NCBI RefSeq assembly: GCF_000328565.1
Contig: NC_019966.1
Coordinates: 4,898,001 to 4,962,000 of the forward strand
Direction: 5' to 3'
DNA from: Mycobacterium sp. JS623
GTDB lineage: Bacteria; Actinomycetota; Actinomycetes; Mycobacteriales; Mycobacteriaceae
DNA: 64,000 bases
Part shown: positions 56,931-64,000 of the stretch, piece after piece
Numbering within the stretch: position 1 is the stretch's first letter
Layout: every line of letters begins with the position of its first letter
Program-made: the position numbers and the translations under genes
The notes under the pieces: generated by a model
The model's input: the letters and a program-made list of their open reading frames with translations, nothing else
What the model was told of the DNA's origin: nothing
Database searches by the model: none

Positions 56931-58261
56931 TGTCCCGCCTCCCCGGGCGCGGGCACCATGACGGGGCTCGGGGTCGGAATGGCCGTCGAGTCCAGCCCCG
57001 GCGGCGGCAGCGCGGGCGGTCCCGGCGGCGGTCCACCGGGCGGCCCCGGCGGTATGGGCTCGCGATACGGGTAGCAGCCGGTCGGGCCGGGCAGCGGTAT
57101 GCCGGGCGGCCCGCAGCCCTGATCGCCGGGGTTGCCGGTGATCGCGTCGGGGATCGTCAAGCGCGGCTCACCACCCTGGCCCGTGCGCGGGAACGGCACG
57201 GGCAGCGCGGGTGTTCCCGGCTGGCCGACCTGTGGGTCGGACAGTTCCGACGGCAGCTTCACGTTGGGGTCAAGACCGAGGTCGGAGAACGCGGCATCGA
57301 TGAACGGCTGCAGGAACTGGCCCGGCAGCAGGTTGGCGACGTAGGTCTTAAAGAAAGGGCCGGACGCCACCGATTCTCCGAGCGACATCGAGTATTCGGT
57401 GAGCAGGTGCAGAGACTTCTGCAACCGTTCCTTACGGTTGTCCAACATCGTCAACACGCCGTTGAGCTTGTCGAGCGCGGGCTTCATCGTAGCCTTGTTC
57501 TCACCGATGAAGCCGTGCAGCTGCTGAGACAACGCCGAGATGTTCCCGGAGATCTGATCCACTGCGGCGCTTTGCGTTTGGAGCTCGGCCAGCAATGCGT
57601 TGGTGTTACCGATCAGGCTGACCACCTGGTTGCTGCGCTCGGCAAGCACTGTCGTGGCCTTGTCGGCGTTGGTCAACAGGCCACGGAGTTGCGCGTCGCG
57701 TTCGTTGAGCGTTTGCGAAAACCGTGACACGCCTTCGATCGCGATCTTCAACTGCGGCGGGGTGTCGGCAAATGTCTCCGAGAGGACTCGCAGCGAGTCC
57801 GACAGCTGATTGGTGTTCAGCCCGCTGATCGTGGTGGCCAATTCGCCGAGCGCGTCGGGCAATTGATACGGCGACGTGGTGCGGTCGAGGGGGATCGTGC
57901 CGCCCTGTCGACCGTCACCGCGCGACGTGACTTCGAGGATCTTCGTGCCGAGCAGACCCTTTGTCTTGATCGCCGCCTCGGTGCGGTCACCGAGCCGGAT
58001 GTTCTTGTCGACGGTGAACTTGATCAACACCCTGGGCCCGTCGAGTTCGATGGATTCGACCTTGCCCACCTGGAAACCCGAAACCTGAACGGCGGCACCG
58101 TCCACCAGCCCGCCGGCCTCGGCAAAGTAGGCCGAATACTCCTTGGCCTGGCTGAGGAACGGAAGCTTGTCGTAGTTGATCGCACCCAAAATGATCGCGA
58201 CGGTGATACTGATGCCGATGGCACCGATGATGAACTGGTTGCGTTCAGAGAATGGCTTCAT
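56927..58261 (-). CDS. mceC: MceC
   Basis: A 444-residue Mce protein. Span at about 11-28 (IGAIGISITVAIILGAIN), MCE domain about 38-118 (YSAYFAEAGGLVDGAAVQVS, GFQVGKVESIELDGPRVLIK), helices to about 340, then a Pro/Gly-rich tail (GPPGGPPPGPPALPPPG). ATG 58261 overlaps the mceB stop; the frame is open upstream inside mceB and was not used. Confidence 0.95.
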   Translation of the reverse strand: MKPFSERNQFIIGAIGISITVAIILGAINYDKLPFLSQAKEYSAYFAEAGGLVDGAAVQVSGFQVGKVESIELDGPRVLIKFTVDKNIRLGDRTEAAIKTKGLLGTKILEVTSRGDGRQGGTIPLDRTTSPYQLPDALGELATTISGLNTNQLSDSLRVLSETFADTPPQLKIAIEGVSRFSQTLNERDAQLRGLLTNADKATTVLAERSNQVVSLIGNTNALLAELQTQSAAVDQISGNISALSQQLHGFIGENKATMKPALDKLNGVLTMLDNRKERLQKSLHLLTEYSMSLGESVASGPFFKTYVANLLPGQFLQPFIDAAFSDLGLDPNVKLPSELSDPQVGQPGTPALPVPFPRTGQGGEPRLTIPDAITGNPGDQGCGPPGIPLPGPTGCYPYREPIPPGPPGGPPPGPPALPPPGLDSTAIPTPSPVMVPAPGEAGQ

Positions 58262-59289
58262 CGCGGCGCGCACCTCCCGGTGCTCTGGCCCGCGACCTTC
58301 ACGTAGACCGGCTGGCCTCCCTTGCCGTTGAGCTTCAGCACGATGTCGCACAGATAGAAGCTGAAGAAATCACCGTAAATGCCTTGCCGCGCAAGCGCTT
58401 GGTAAGCATCCGGCAGGGTGTTGAGCAGGTTGTCGAAGTAATCGTGGTCGGCGACGACGATCCCGGCGGCGCGGTCGGTTTCGTGAATCGTCTTCGCGAA
58501 CGGCGGACGGGCCTGTGACAACAGATCGGTGATGCTTGCGGCGGCCGCATTCGAGTACGCGAGGCCGTTGCTGATGTCCTGTTTGCGCGACGCGAGACCC
58601 TCCACCAGTCCAGACAGCGCATCGACTGCCTTGGCGAATTGGCCGCTCTGGTCGCCGAGCGAGCCAAGCACGGTGTTGAGGTTGACGATCACCTGCCCGA
58701 TCAGCTGATCACGGTCGGCCAGTGTGCTCGTCAGCGCGGCGGTCTGCGACAGGAACGAGTTGATCGTCCCGCCCTGACCCTGAAGTGCTGAAATCAGCTG
58801 GCCGGACAACGCATTCACCTGATCGGGATCCAACGCCCGGAACAGCGGCCGGAAGCCACCGATCAGCGCGTCCAGGTCCAACGCCGGTGAGGTGCGGGCG
58901 AGCGGAATGGTGTCGCCGGGGTTGAGCTTCTTGGTGCTGCCGGCACCCTCTTCCAGTGCCAGGTAGCGGCCGCCGATCAGGTCCTTATATCGGATGACGA
59001 CTCTGCTGCCCTCGGTCAGCACCACCGAATCGTCGGCGGTGAACTCGACCAAGGCCGTCGTATCGGGTTGAATGGCAACCTTTTTCACCTGACCGACCTC
59101 GACGCCCGCGATGCGGACGAAATCGTTGGTCTTCAGGCCGGTCACATTGGTGAAGGCGGCCCGGTAGGTGTGGGTCTTCTCGCCGAACCGCAGCTCCCCA
59201 AAAACCGCATACAACCCAAACACGCCGAGCACGCACACAGTCAGAAAGACAGCGAGGCGCACCACGGTGGCTCGCAGGTTCTCTTTCAT
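58258..59289 (-). CDS. mceB: MceB
   Basis: A 343-residue Mce protein, the usual short member. Span at 10-29 (VRLAVFLTVCVLGVFGLYA), MCE domain about 36-115 (THTYRAAFTNVTGLKTNDFV, RIAGVEVGQVKKVAIQPDTT) and helical region with a C-terminal Cys pair (FYLCDIVLKLNGKGGQPVYV, GRCAPR). It starts 36 bp after the mceA stop, the only real gap among the six. Confidence 0.95.
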   Translation of the reverse strand: MKENLRATVVRLAVFLTVCVLGVFGLYAVFGELRFGEKTHTYRAAFTNVTGLKTNDFVRIAGVEVGQVKKVAIQPDTTALVEFTADDSVVLTEGSRVVIRYKDLIGGRYLALEEGAGSTKKLNPGDTIPLARTSPALDLDALIGGFRPLFRALDPDQVNALSGQLISALQGQGGTINSFLSQTAALTSTLADRDQLIGQVIVNLNTVLGSLGDQSGQFAKAVDALSGLVEGLASRKQDISNGLAYSNAAAASITDLLSQARPPFAKTIHETDRAAGIVVADHDYFDNLLNTLPDAYQALARQGIYGDFFSFYLCDIVLKLNGKGGQPVYVKVAGQSTGRCAPR

Positions 59290-59325
59290 GACTGGTTTAC
59301 CTTTCGTGGCGCAGGAACGGGACGG

Positions 59326-60777
59326 TTAGGGCGACGGGGCCGCGAATTCCGGAAGCGGAACGGGCGGCAACGGAGTCGGTTGCATCTGTGCGGGTTCCTG
59401 TACGACGAACGGTTCCGAACCCGGCGTGCGACCTGGATCCCGCGGCGCCATCGGCGGCGGCGCAGGGGGAAGGCCGGGCCACAGCGGGGTGCCATCCGGC
59501 GCATACATCGGTGCACCGTAGGCCGGGGCACCCGGATACGGGATCGGTCCAGGCGCAGGTCCGCCGAACAGATTGCGGATGCTCGGCGGTTCGGGCACCG
59601 CGCGGGTGACCGGGAGATAGTTCGCCCATGCCGGGAAGCCGATGCCCGGGTTCGGCCGCCAGTCCATGCCGGTGCCGAATCCGGTGTTGGTGACGAGATT
59701 GCGCACCGGCCAGTTCTTTGCGACATCTGGCAGCGAACCGCACCCCGGCTTGCCGCCGGGTCCGCCTCTGGCGCCAATCACCGGCAGGTTGTCCGGATAG
59801 TGGTACGGGTCGTCTCCGAGCGCCAGCGACGTATCGAGCACGAGGGTTCGACCGTTTCCGCCCGCCGACTGATAACCGCCGGTATCCAGAATGGTTTTCG
59901 CGCCCATCAACAGGCAGGTGTACTCCGGGTTGTACTTGTACAACAGGTCCGTCGTTGGCTCGAGCACATTGATGGCCTTGATCAGGTTGGCCTGATTCGG
60001 CGCCAACAGGTTGATCCCGCTGTTGGACAGCCCAATCGTGGCCAGCAGCAACGCATCCAGCTGCTTGGTGTGGCTGGTGACGGTCTGACTGGTGGTACTT
60101 GCCGCGTTCAACACGGTCAGAATGTCTTGCGCCGCACCGCTGTATGCGTCGTTGAAGCCCTTGAGCGCTTGCCAGTCGGCGCGGATCATCTCATTGCGCG
60201 GATTCAGTTGCAGCAGTACTTGGTTGGCGTCTGTGGTGGCCTGCCCTATCCGTTCCCCTTGTCCGCGAACACCTTCTGCGAGTGCGGACAGAGTGGCGTT
60301 GAGCTTGGCGGTGTCGATCTGATTCAGCACCGCCACCACGTTCTGGAACACCGTGTTGACTTCGGTGCTGACGTTGCGCGACTTCAGCACCTGATTCTCC
60401 GCCAGTCGCTGCGGGCTTGGGTCGTCGGGATACACCAGGTCGACGAACTTCGCGCCGAACACGGTCGTCGCGCGAATCTGGGCTTCGACGTTGGCCGGGA
60501 TGAACTTGATCTGGTCGGGGTCGATTTCGAGCTTCAGCACCACAGGTTCGCTACCGCCGCGGATCGCAGCCACCCGCCCGACCTGAACCCCGCGCATCTT
60601 GACCTTGGCGTTGGTCTCCATCACCAGGCCTGCCCGGTCGGACGTCAGCGTGACCGGAACCTTGCCGCGCAGCGTTCCCGCGAAGAGCGCGTAGCTCAGC
60701 CAGATCAAGACGGCGAAGACCACCACGAGGATGAGCGTGTACCACCCCGGGTGAAGGCCGTGTTCGTCGCTGTCCAT
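59326..60777 (-). CDS. mceA: MceA
   Basis: A 483-residue Mce protein, first of the six. Span at about 11-32 (GWYTLILVVVFAVLIWLSYA), MCE domain about 40-120 (VPVTLTSDRAGLVMETNAKV, KMRGVQVGRVAAIRGGSEPV), a helical needle (to about 260), and a C-terminal Pro-rich tail. YNPEYTCLLMGA is a conserved MceA site. MceA forms part of the lipid-conducting tunnel. The operon number (mce1, 3, 4, 5 etc.) cannot be settled by eye. Confidence 0.95.
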   Translation of the reverse strand: MDSDEHGLHPGWYTLILVVVFAVLIWLSYALFAGTLRGKVPVTLTSDRAGLVMETNAKVKMRGVQVGRVAAIRGGSEPVVLKLEIDPDQIKFIPANVEAQIRATTVFGAKFVDLVYPDDPSPQRLAENQVLKSRNVSTEVNTVFQNVVAVLNQIDTAKLNATLSALAEGVRGQGERIGQATTDANQVLLQLNPRNEMIRADWQALKGFNDAYSGAAQDILTVLNAASTTSQTVTSHTKQLDALLLATIGLSNSGINLLAPNQANLIKAINVLEPTTDLLYKYNPEYTCLLMGAKTILDTGGYQSAGGNGRTLVLDTSLALGDDPYHYPDNLPVIGARGGPGGKPGCGSLPDVAKNWPVRNLVTNTGFGTGMDWRPNPGIGFPAWANYLPVTRAVPEPPSIRNLFGGPAPGPIPYPGAPAYGAPMYAPDGTPLWPGLPPAPPPMAPRDPGRTPGSEPFVVQEPAQMQPTPLPPVPLPEFAAPSP

Positions 60778-60780
60778 CTG

Positions 60781-61635
60781 CTATCCGGCCAGGTTGAAGT
60801 TTCCGGACTGGCCGTAGACGGCCAGCGACATCATCACGAGGACAAAAGCGGCGACGATCAGCGAGGTGCGCACCGCACGGCCAACCGCCTCACCGACGCC
60901 AGCTGGGCCGCCGCGCGCGGTGTATCCGTAATACGTGTGCACGAGCATGATGACGATCGCCAGCACGATGCACTGGAGGAAGGACCACATCAGGTCGGTC
61001 GGGTTCAAAAACGTTCGGAAGTAGTGATCGTAGACGCCGGTCGACTGACCGTAGAGAACGGTGGTGCCGAACTTCGCCGCCCAGAATGCCGCAATCACGC
61101 CAACGCAATACAGCGGGATGACCACGAGAAGGCCGGCGAGCACCCGGGTGGACGCGAGGTAGGCGACCGAGCGGATGCCCATCACTTCGAGTGCGTCGAT
61201 TTCCTCATTGATGCGCATGGCGCCGAGTTGCGCTGTGGCACCGGCACCGATGGTCGCCGACAGCGCGACCGCGGTGGTCGCCGGTGCGATCAGGCGGACG
61301 TTGAAGAACGCCGAAGCGAATCCCGTCAATGCTTCGACACCGATCTCGGAGAAGTCGGTGTAGCCCTGCACGGCCACGAGCGCGCCGGTGGTCACGGTCA
61401 AGAAGCCGACGATCGCGACGGTTCCGCCGATGATGATGAGCGCGCCGGCGCCGAGGCCCATCGCGGCGATCTGCCGGATCAATTCCACCCGGTAGGAGGT
61501 GACCGCGATGGCGATCGAGCGCAGCGTGTTGCCGTAGAACTTCGTCTGCCTGCCGACCCGGTTCCATGGCTCGGCCATTGAGTTGAACCGGGCCTTCAGC
61601 CATGGGAACTGCGAATGGGGCCGAGAGATCGTCAC
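60781..61635 (-). CDS. yrbEB: YrbEB permease of Mce transporter
   Basis: A 284-residue MlaE-like integral membrane protein with 5-6 spans. FYGNTLRSIAIAVTSYRVEL, GYTDFSEIGVEALTGFASAF, IGAGATAQLGAMRINEEIDA and LEVMGIRSVAYLASTRVLAG (the EQxD/NEEIDALEVMG loop that contacts the ATPase) are typical. GTG 61635 overlaps the yrbEA stop by 4 bp. Works with an MceG ATPase encoded elsewhere. Confidence 0.95.
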   Translation of the reverse strand: MTISRPHSQFPWLKARFNSMAEPWNRVGRQTKFYGNTLRSIAIAVTSYRVELIRQIAAMGLGAGALIIIGGTVAIVGFLTVTTGALVAVQGYTDFSEIGVEALTGFASAFFNVRLIAPATTAVALSATIGAGATAQLGAMRINEEIDALEVMGIRSVAYLASTRVLAGLLVVIPLYCVGVIAAFWAAKFGTTVLYGQSTGVYDHYFRTFLNPTDLMWSFLQCIVLAIVIMLVHTYYGYTARGGPAGVGEAVGRAVRTSLIVAAFVLVMMSLAVYGQSGNFNLAG

Positions 61636-62399
61636 ATCGTCACCTTCACGGCGACGGCGGTCGCTACCACATTGATCGCGAACAACGCCATAAAGGTGAA
61701 CACCACGGTTTCGTTGACCGCGTTTCCGACACCGGCGGGACCGCCGCCGACGGAAATGCCCTTGTAGCAGGCGATCATTCCGGCGGAGAGCCCGAACAGC
61801 GCAGCTTTCAGCAGCGCGATCGTAACGTCGGTGGCGCCGATGAGCAGCGTCAGGCCGGCTGCGAAGGCACCAGGCGACACGTGTTGGATGTAAACGCAGA
61901 ACAAGTAGGCGCCCGCGAGACCGACGAGGATCACCGTCGCCGCCAGAGCCAGCGACACCAGAGTCGCGGCAAGCACGCGCGGAACAACAAGGGCCTGAAT
62001 GGGATTGACGCCCATCACACGAAGGGCGTCGAGTTCTTCTCGGATCGTGCGTGCGCCGAGGTCGGCGCACATTGCGGTCGCCCCGGCGCCGGCCACCACC
62101 AACACCGTGACGATCGGACCAATCTGTCGAACTGTGCCGAGGGCCGCGCCGGTGCCGGAGAAATCCGCGGCGCCGAACTCGGTCAGCAGGATGTTGAACG
62201 TGAACGTCAGCAACACCGTGTACGGAATCGTGAGCATCAGCGTCGGCACGATCGACACCCGCGCGACAAACCAAGATTGCGAGAGGAATTCGCGCCACGC
62301 GAACGGCGGCCTGAACATGGCCACGAACGTGTCGAGCGCCATTGCATAGAAGCCGCCGAAACCGCGTACTGGCTTGGCAATGAGGTTGGAGGTGACCAT
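61632..62399 (-). CDS. yrbEA: YrbEA permease of Mce transporter
   Basis: A 255-residue MlaE-like permease, first gene of the operon. Landmarks are RPPFAWREFLSQSWFVARVS, FNILLTEFGAADFSGTGAAL, VVAGAGATAMCADLGARTIR, EELDALRVMGVNPIQALVVP and GGGPAGVGNAVNETVVFTF. ATG 62399 has a good GGGAGGG site, and an earlier frame is not protein-like. The Glu/Asp loop (REELDALRVMG) couples to the MceG ATPase. Confidence 0.95.
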   Translation of the reverse strand: MVTSNLIAKPVRGFGGFYAMALDTFVAMFRPPFAWREFLSQSWFVARVSIVPTLMLTIPYTVLLTFTFNILLTEFGAADFSGTGAALGTVRQIGPIVTVLVVAGAGATAMCADLGARTIREELDALRVMGVNPIQALVVPRVLAATLVSLALAATVILVGLAGAYLFCVYIQHVSPGAFAAGLTLLIGATDVTIALLKAALFGLSAGMIACYKGISVGGGPAGVGNAVNETVVFTFMALFAINVVATAVAVKVTM

Positions 62400-62699
62400 T
62401 ACCGGGCCCTCCCTTGCGTTCTCCTCACCGCCATCGGCTGGCGATCCCTCCGTCGCACAACCCGTGCGCGCAAGTTGTGAGTGTTGCACGGGACGACGCC
62501 GCAGAACCGTACATCACCGATTTCTGGCCCGGCAACACGTACCCCTTGCGGGGACGCCTGCCGCCTTTACCGCCCATCTACCGGTCACGTCGCTGATAAC
62601 ACACGCCGTGGCCGTCCGCTATCTGAAATTTCATTGCACAGCCCGCGTACGCGGCGTCTTTTTGGAAGACCGATGCGCCGATCGGGTGGCTGAGCCGCC
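62400..62699. other. mce promoter region, 300 bp
   Basis: No gene is seen. The region precedes yrbEA and must hold its promoter, but I recognise no KstR box or other known mce operator. CCGCGTACGCGG (62643-62654), a perfect 12-bp palindrome followed by a T run on the plus strand, lies 46 bp past the VOC gene end and may be a terminator or binding site. Confidence 0.45.
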
Positions 62700-63176
62700 T
62701 TACGACGCTGCCTTAGGACCGACGGCGTCCTCCAGCTCGGCGATGACGATCTTGCGCATCCCCAACATGGCCTTCATCGCTGCCCCGGCGCGCGCTGGAT
62801 CGGGATCCTGCTGAAGCTCGAGCAGCCGGTCCGGCACCACCTGCCAGCTCAGCCCGAACCGGTCCTTGAGCCAGCCGCATTGCGACTCCTCGCCGCCGTC
62901 GAGCAGCCGATCCCAGTAGTAGTCGACCTCGTCCTGGTCCTTGCAATGGATCATGAACGAAACCGCCTCGGTGAAGCGGAACTGCGGTCCGCCGTTGATC
63001 GCGAGGAACCGCTGGCCGTCCAAGACGAAGATGCCGTAAACCACGTCGCCGGGTGTGCCAGCGGCGGTATTTCGGTTGATCAGCTCGATCGTCGAGTTCG
63101 GGAAAATCGACGTGTAGAACGCGGCGGCTTCCTCGAGGTTGTTGTCGAACCACAGGGACGGGGTGATCGAGGGCAT
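62700..63176 (-). CDS. VOC / PhnB-like protein
   Basis: A 158-residue protein of the vicinal oxygen chelate fold, PhnB type. PSITPSLWFDNNLEEAAAFY at the start, GTPGDVVYGIFVLDGQRFLA, INGGPQFRFTEAVSFMIHCK and GWLKDRFGLSWQVVPDRLLE are typical of the 3-demethylubiquinone-methyltransferase-like group. ATG 63176 with GGAG upstream. Enzyme function is unproven for most members. It lies 52 bp downstream of a TetR gene on the same strand, which may control it. Confidence 0.92.
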   Translation of the reverse strand: MPSITPSLWFDNNLEEAAAFYTSIFPNSTIELINRNTAAGTPGDVVYGIFVLDGQRFLAINGGPQFRFTEAVSFMIHCKDQDEVDYYWDRLLDGGEESQCGWLKDRFGLSWQVVPDRLLELQQDPDPARAGAAMKAMLGMRKIVIAELEDAVGPKAAS

Positions 63177-63228
63177 CGCTACTCCTTCAGGTCGGCTTTT
63201 TTGTGTAGACCGACCAGGTGCGCGCGAC

Positions 63229-63843
63229 TCATCGCCGATCGGCGGTCCCCTCGGCACCCAGCGCGCGCAGCGCGAACTCCAGGACCCAATCCAGCGACCG
63301 TTGCAGCCGCGCGTGGTCGCCCGGTGACTGGTTGACCATTTCGCGGCTGATGACGGCGCTGATGGCGACCGCGTCATGCTCGGGATCGGCCCGCGGGAAG
63401 GAGCCGTCGGCTCGGCCGCGCCGCAGGATCTCGACCAGCGAGCGTTCCCGGTCGGCGTGCGCGCGTTCGCGGGTCTCGCGATAACCCTTGGCAGCGCGCA
63501 CCTCGTCAGAGTCGATCACGGTCAGGTGCATTCGCATTTCTTCGTCGTGCATCCAGCTGAACATTCCGCCGATCCACGCCTTCAGTTGGTCGACGGGGTT
63601 GCCGGGCACTTCGTCGACGATGCGATCGAGCTTGTCGGCGAGCGCGTCGCTCTCCTGTCGCAGCAGCGCGAGGAACAACTCGTCCTTCGATTGGAACTGA
63701 CGGTAGAACGCCCGGGTGGACACTCCGGCGCGCTGCAGGATTGCGGCGACCGAGATCGGGCCGGAGTGAGGCTCCGACAGGCAACGGTAGGCCGCGTCGA
63801 TGATGCAGCCGCGGTCGTCGTCACTGCCGGATTCTGGCTGCAC
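63229..63843 (-). CDS. TetR family regulator
   Basis: A TetR protein of about 204 residues from GTG 63843. HTH at about 8-58 (RGCIIDAAYRCLSEPHSGPI, VAAILQRAGVSTRAFYRQFQ, SKDELFLALL), then a helical ligand domain (IGGMFSWMHDEEMRMHLTVI). The frame is open to GTG 63957, but that start would run across the start of the divergent gene at 63945. It may control the VOC gene or the divergent gene. Confidence 0.85.
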   Translation of the reverse strand: MQPESGSDDDRGCIIDAAYRCLSEPHSGPISVAAILQRAGVSTRAFYRQFQSKDELFLALLRQESDALADKLDRIVDEVPGNPVDQLKAWIGGMFSWMHDEEMRMHLTVIDSDEVRAAKGYRETRERAHADRERSLVEILRRGRADGSFPRADPEHDAVAISAVISREMVNQSPGDHARLQRSLDWVLEFALRALGAEGTADRR

Positions 63844-63944
63844 GATCGCAAAGTCTAGGGACGCCGTGGACCGGCCGGGCCGAAGATCGATGCAAATTGT
63901 CTCCTGGGTAACGTCAGGGCCCGGGGTCAGCCGAGAGGACGTCC

Positions 63945-64000
63945 ATGAGCACGACACGAAGCGAACCGCAGACCGTCAAGTTTCGCGGCAGCGAAGAGCT
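63945..64000 (+). CDS. Start of an unidentified protein, cut by window
   Basis: ATG 63945 after GAGAGGAC opens MSTTRSEPQTVKFRGSEEL, which runs off the window end. The beginning, with TVKFRGSEEL, looks like the first strand of an alpha/beta hydrolase, but 18 residues are too few to decide. It is divergent from the TetR gene. Confidence 0.5.
   Translation, partial: MSTTRSEPQTVKFRGSEE

Noticed and set aside
59068..61581. An 837-codon plus-strand open frame opposite mceA/mceB/yrbEB
   Set aside because: The Mce and YrbE frames on the minus strand match known families over their full length. The plus frame is His/Arg-rich low-complexity sequence.
50769..62399. Assignment of the operon as mce4 (cholesterol importer)
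   Set aside because: No KstR box is seen upstream of yrbEA, and no ksh/hsd4 genes are adjacent. The sequence alone does not fix the mce number.

Overview
The window looks like chromosomal DNA of an environmental, fast-growing type mycobacterium (Mycolicibacterium-like). The evidence is high GC with GC-rich third codon positions, a complete mce operon (yrbEA, yrbEB, mceA to mceF, two Mce-associated proteins), an MMPL transporter, many acyl-CoA dehydrogenase, enoyl-CoA hydratase, thiolase and SDR genes, a CaiB/Mcr racemase, a WS/DGAT acyltransferase, F420-type oxidoreductases, mycobacterial families such as DUF3556 and DUF5302, and many TetR/GntR regulators. I saw no rRNA, tRNA, CRISPR array, insertion sequence or phage integration module. 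The species cannot be fixed from sequence reading alone.

Layout. (1) 1-10301, plus strand: three very large, tightly packed genes (over 986, 1824 and 618 aa) that match no domain I recognise. The first is cut by the window edge and has a membrane hairpin in its middle. This is the best candidate for an undescribed system. (2) 10556-14589: a decayed ParE-type toxin gene, then a TetR gene divergent from a kinase-like (APH) / SDR / acyl-CoA dehydrogenase operon, with a perfect 14-bp palindrome in the shared promoter. The set resembles 4-hydroxyacid (levulinate-type) catabolism. (3) 14679-20456: housekeeping and accessory genes: LysE-type exporter, DUF5302, PPOX F420 enzyme, an internally deleted LLM pseudogene, DUF1697, two methyltransferases, a GntR regulator and a sirtuin deacylase. 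(4) 20458-23089: MMPL transporter with a TetR gene and a promoter palindrome, next to a DoxX remnant. (5) 23433-27236: nitronate monooxygenase-like, SDR and Mcr genes in one operon, divergent from an enoyl-CoA hydratase.

(6) 27316-31083: MFS transporter, CPBP protease-like protein, NAD(P)-binding protein and gamma-carbonic-anhydrase-like protein. (7) 31110-36129: a five-gene, translationally coupled operon with LuxE-like acyl-protein synthetase, LuxC-like acyl-CoA reductase, an SDR and two TetR proteins, but no luciferase. It predicts reduction of a carboxylic acid to an aldehyde and perhaps an alcohol. (8) 36126-39238: GlxA-type AraC regulator divergent from an MFS transporter, then a secreted fasciclin-domain protein. 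(9) 39285-43329: thiolase, enoyl-CoA hydratase and acyl-CoA dehydrogenase operon, divergent from a FadR-type GntR gene. (10) 43365-46197: a nested-hairpin element, a small protein, DUF3556 behind a KstR-type box, and DoxX. (11) 46220-50711: SDR/TetR and HxlR/oxidoreductase divergent pairs with palindromes, a WS/DGAT gene and an SDR. (12) 62399 down to 50769, minus strand: one mce operon ending in two Mas proteins and an alpha/beta hydrolase. (13) 62700-64000: VOC protein, TetR protein and the start of a further gene.

The overall theme is uptake and breakdown or remodelling of lipids and other hydrophobic acids under many local one-component regulators. The giant-protein operon stands apart from this.
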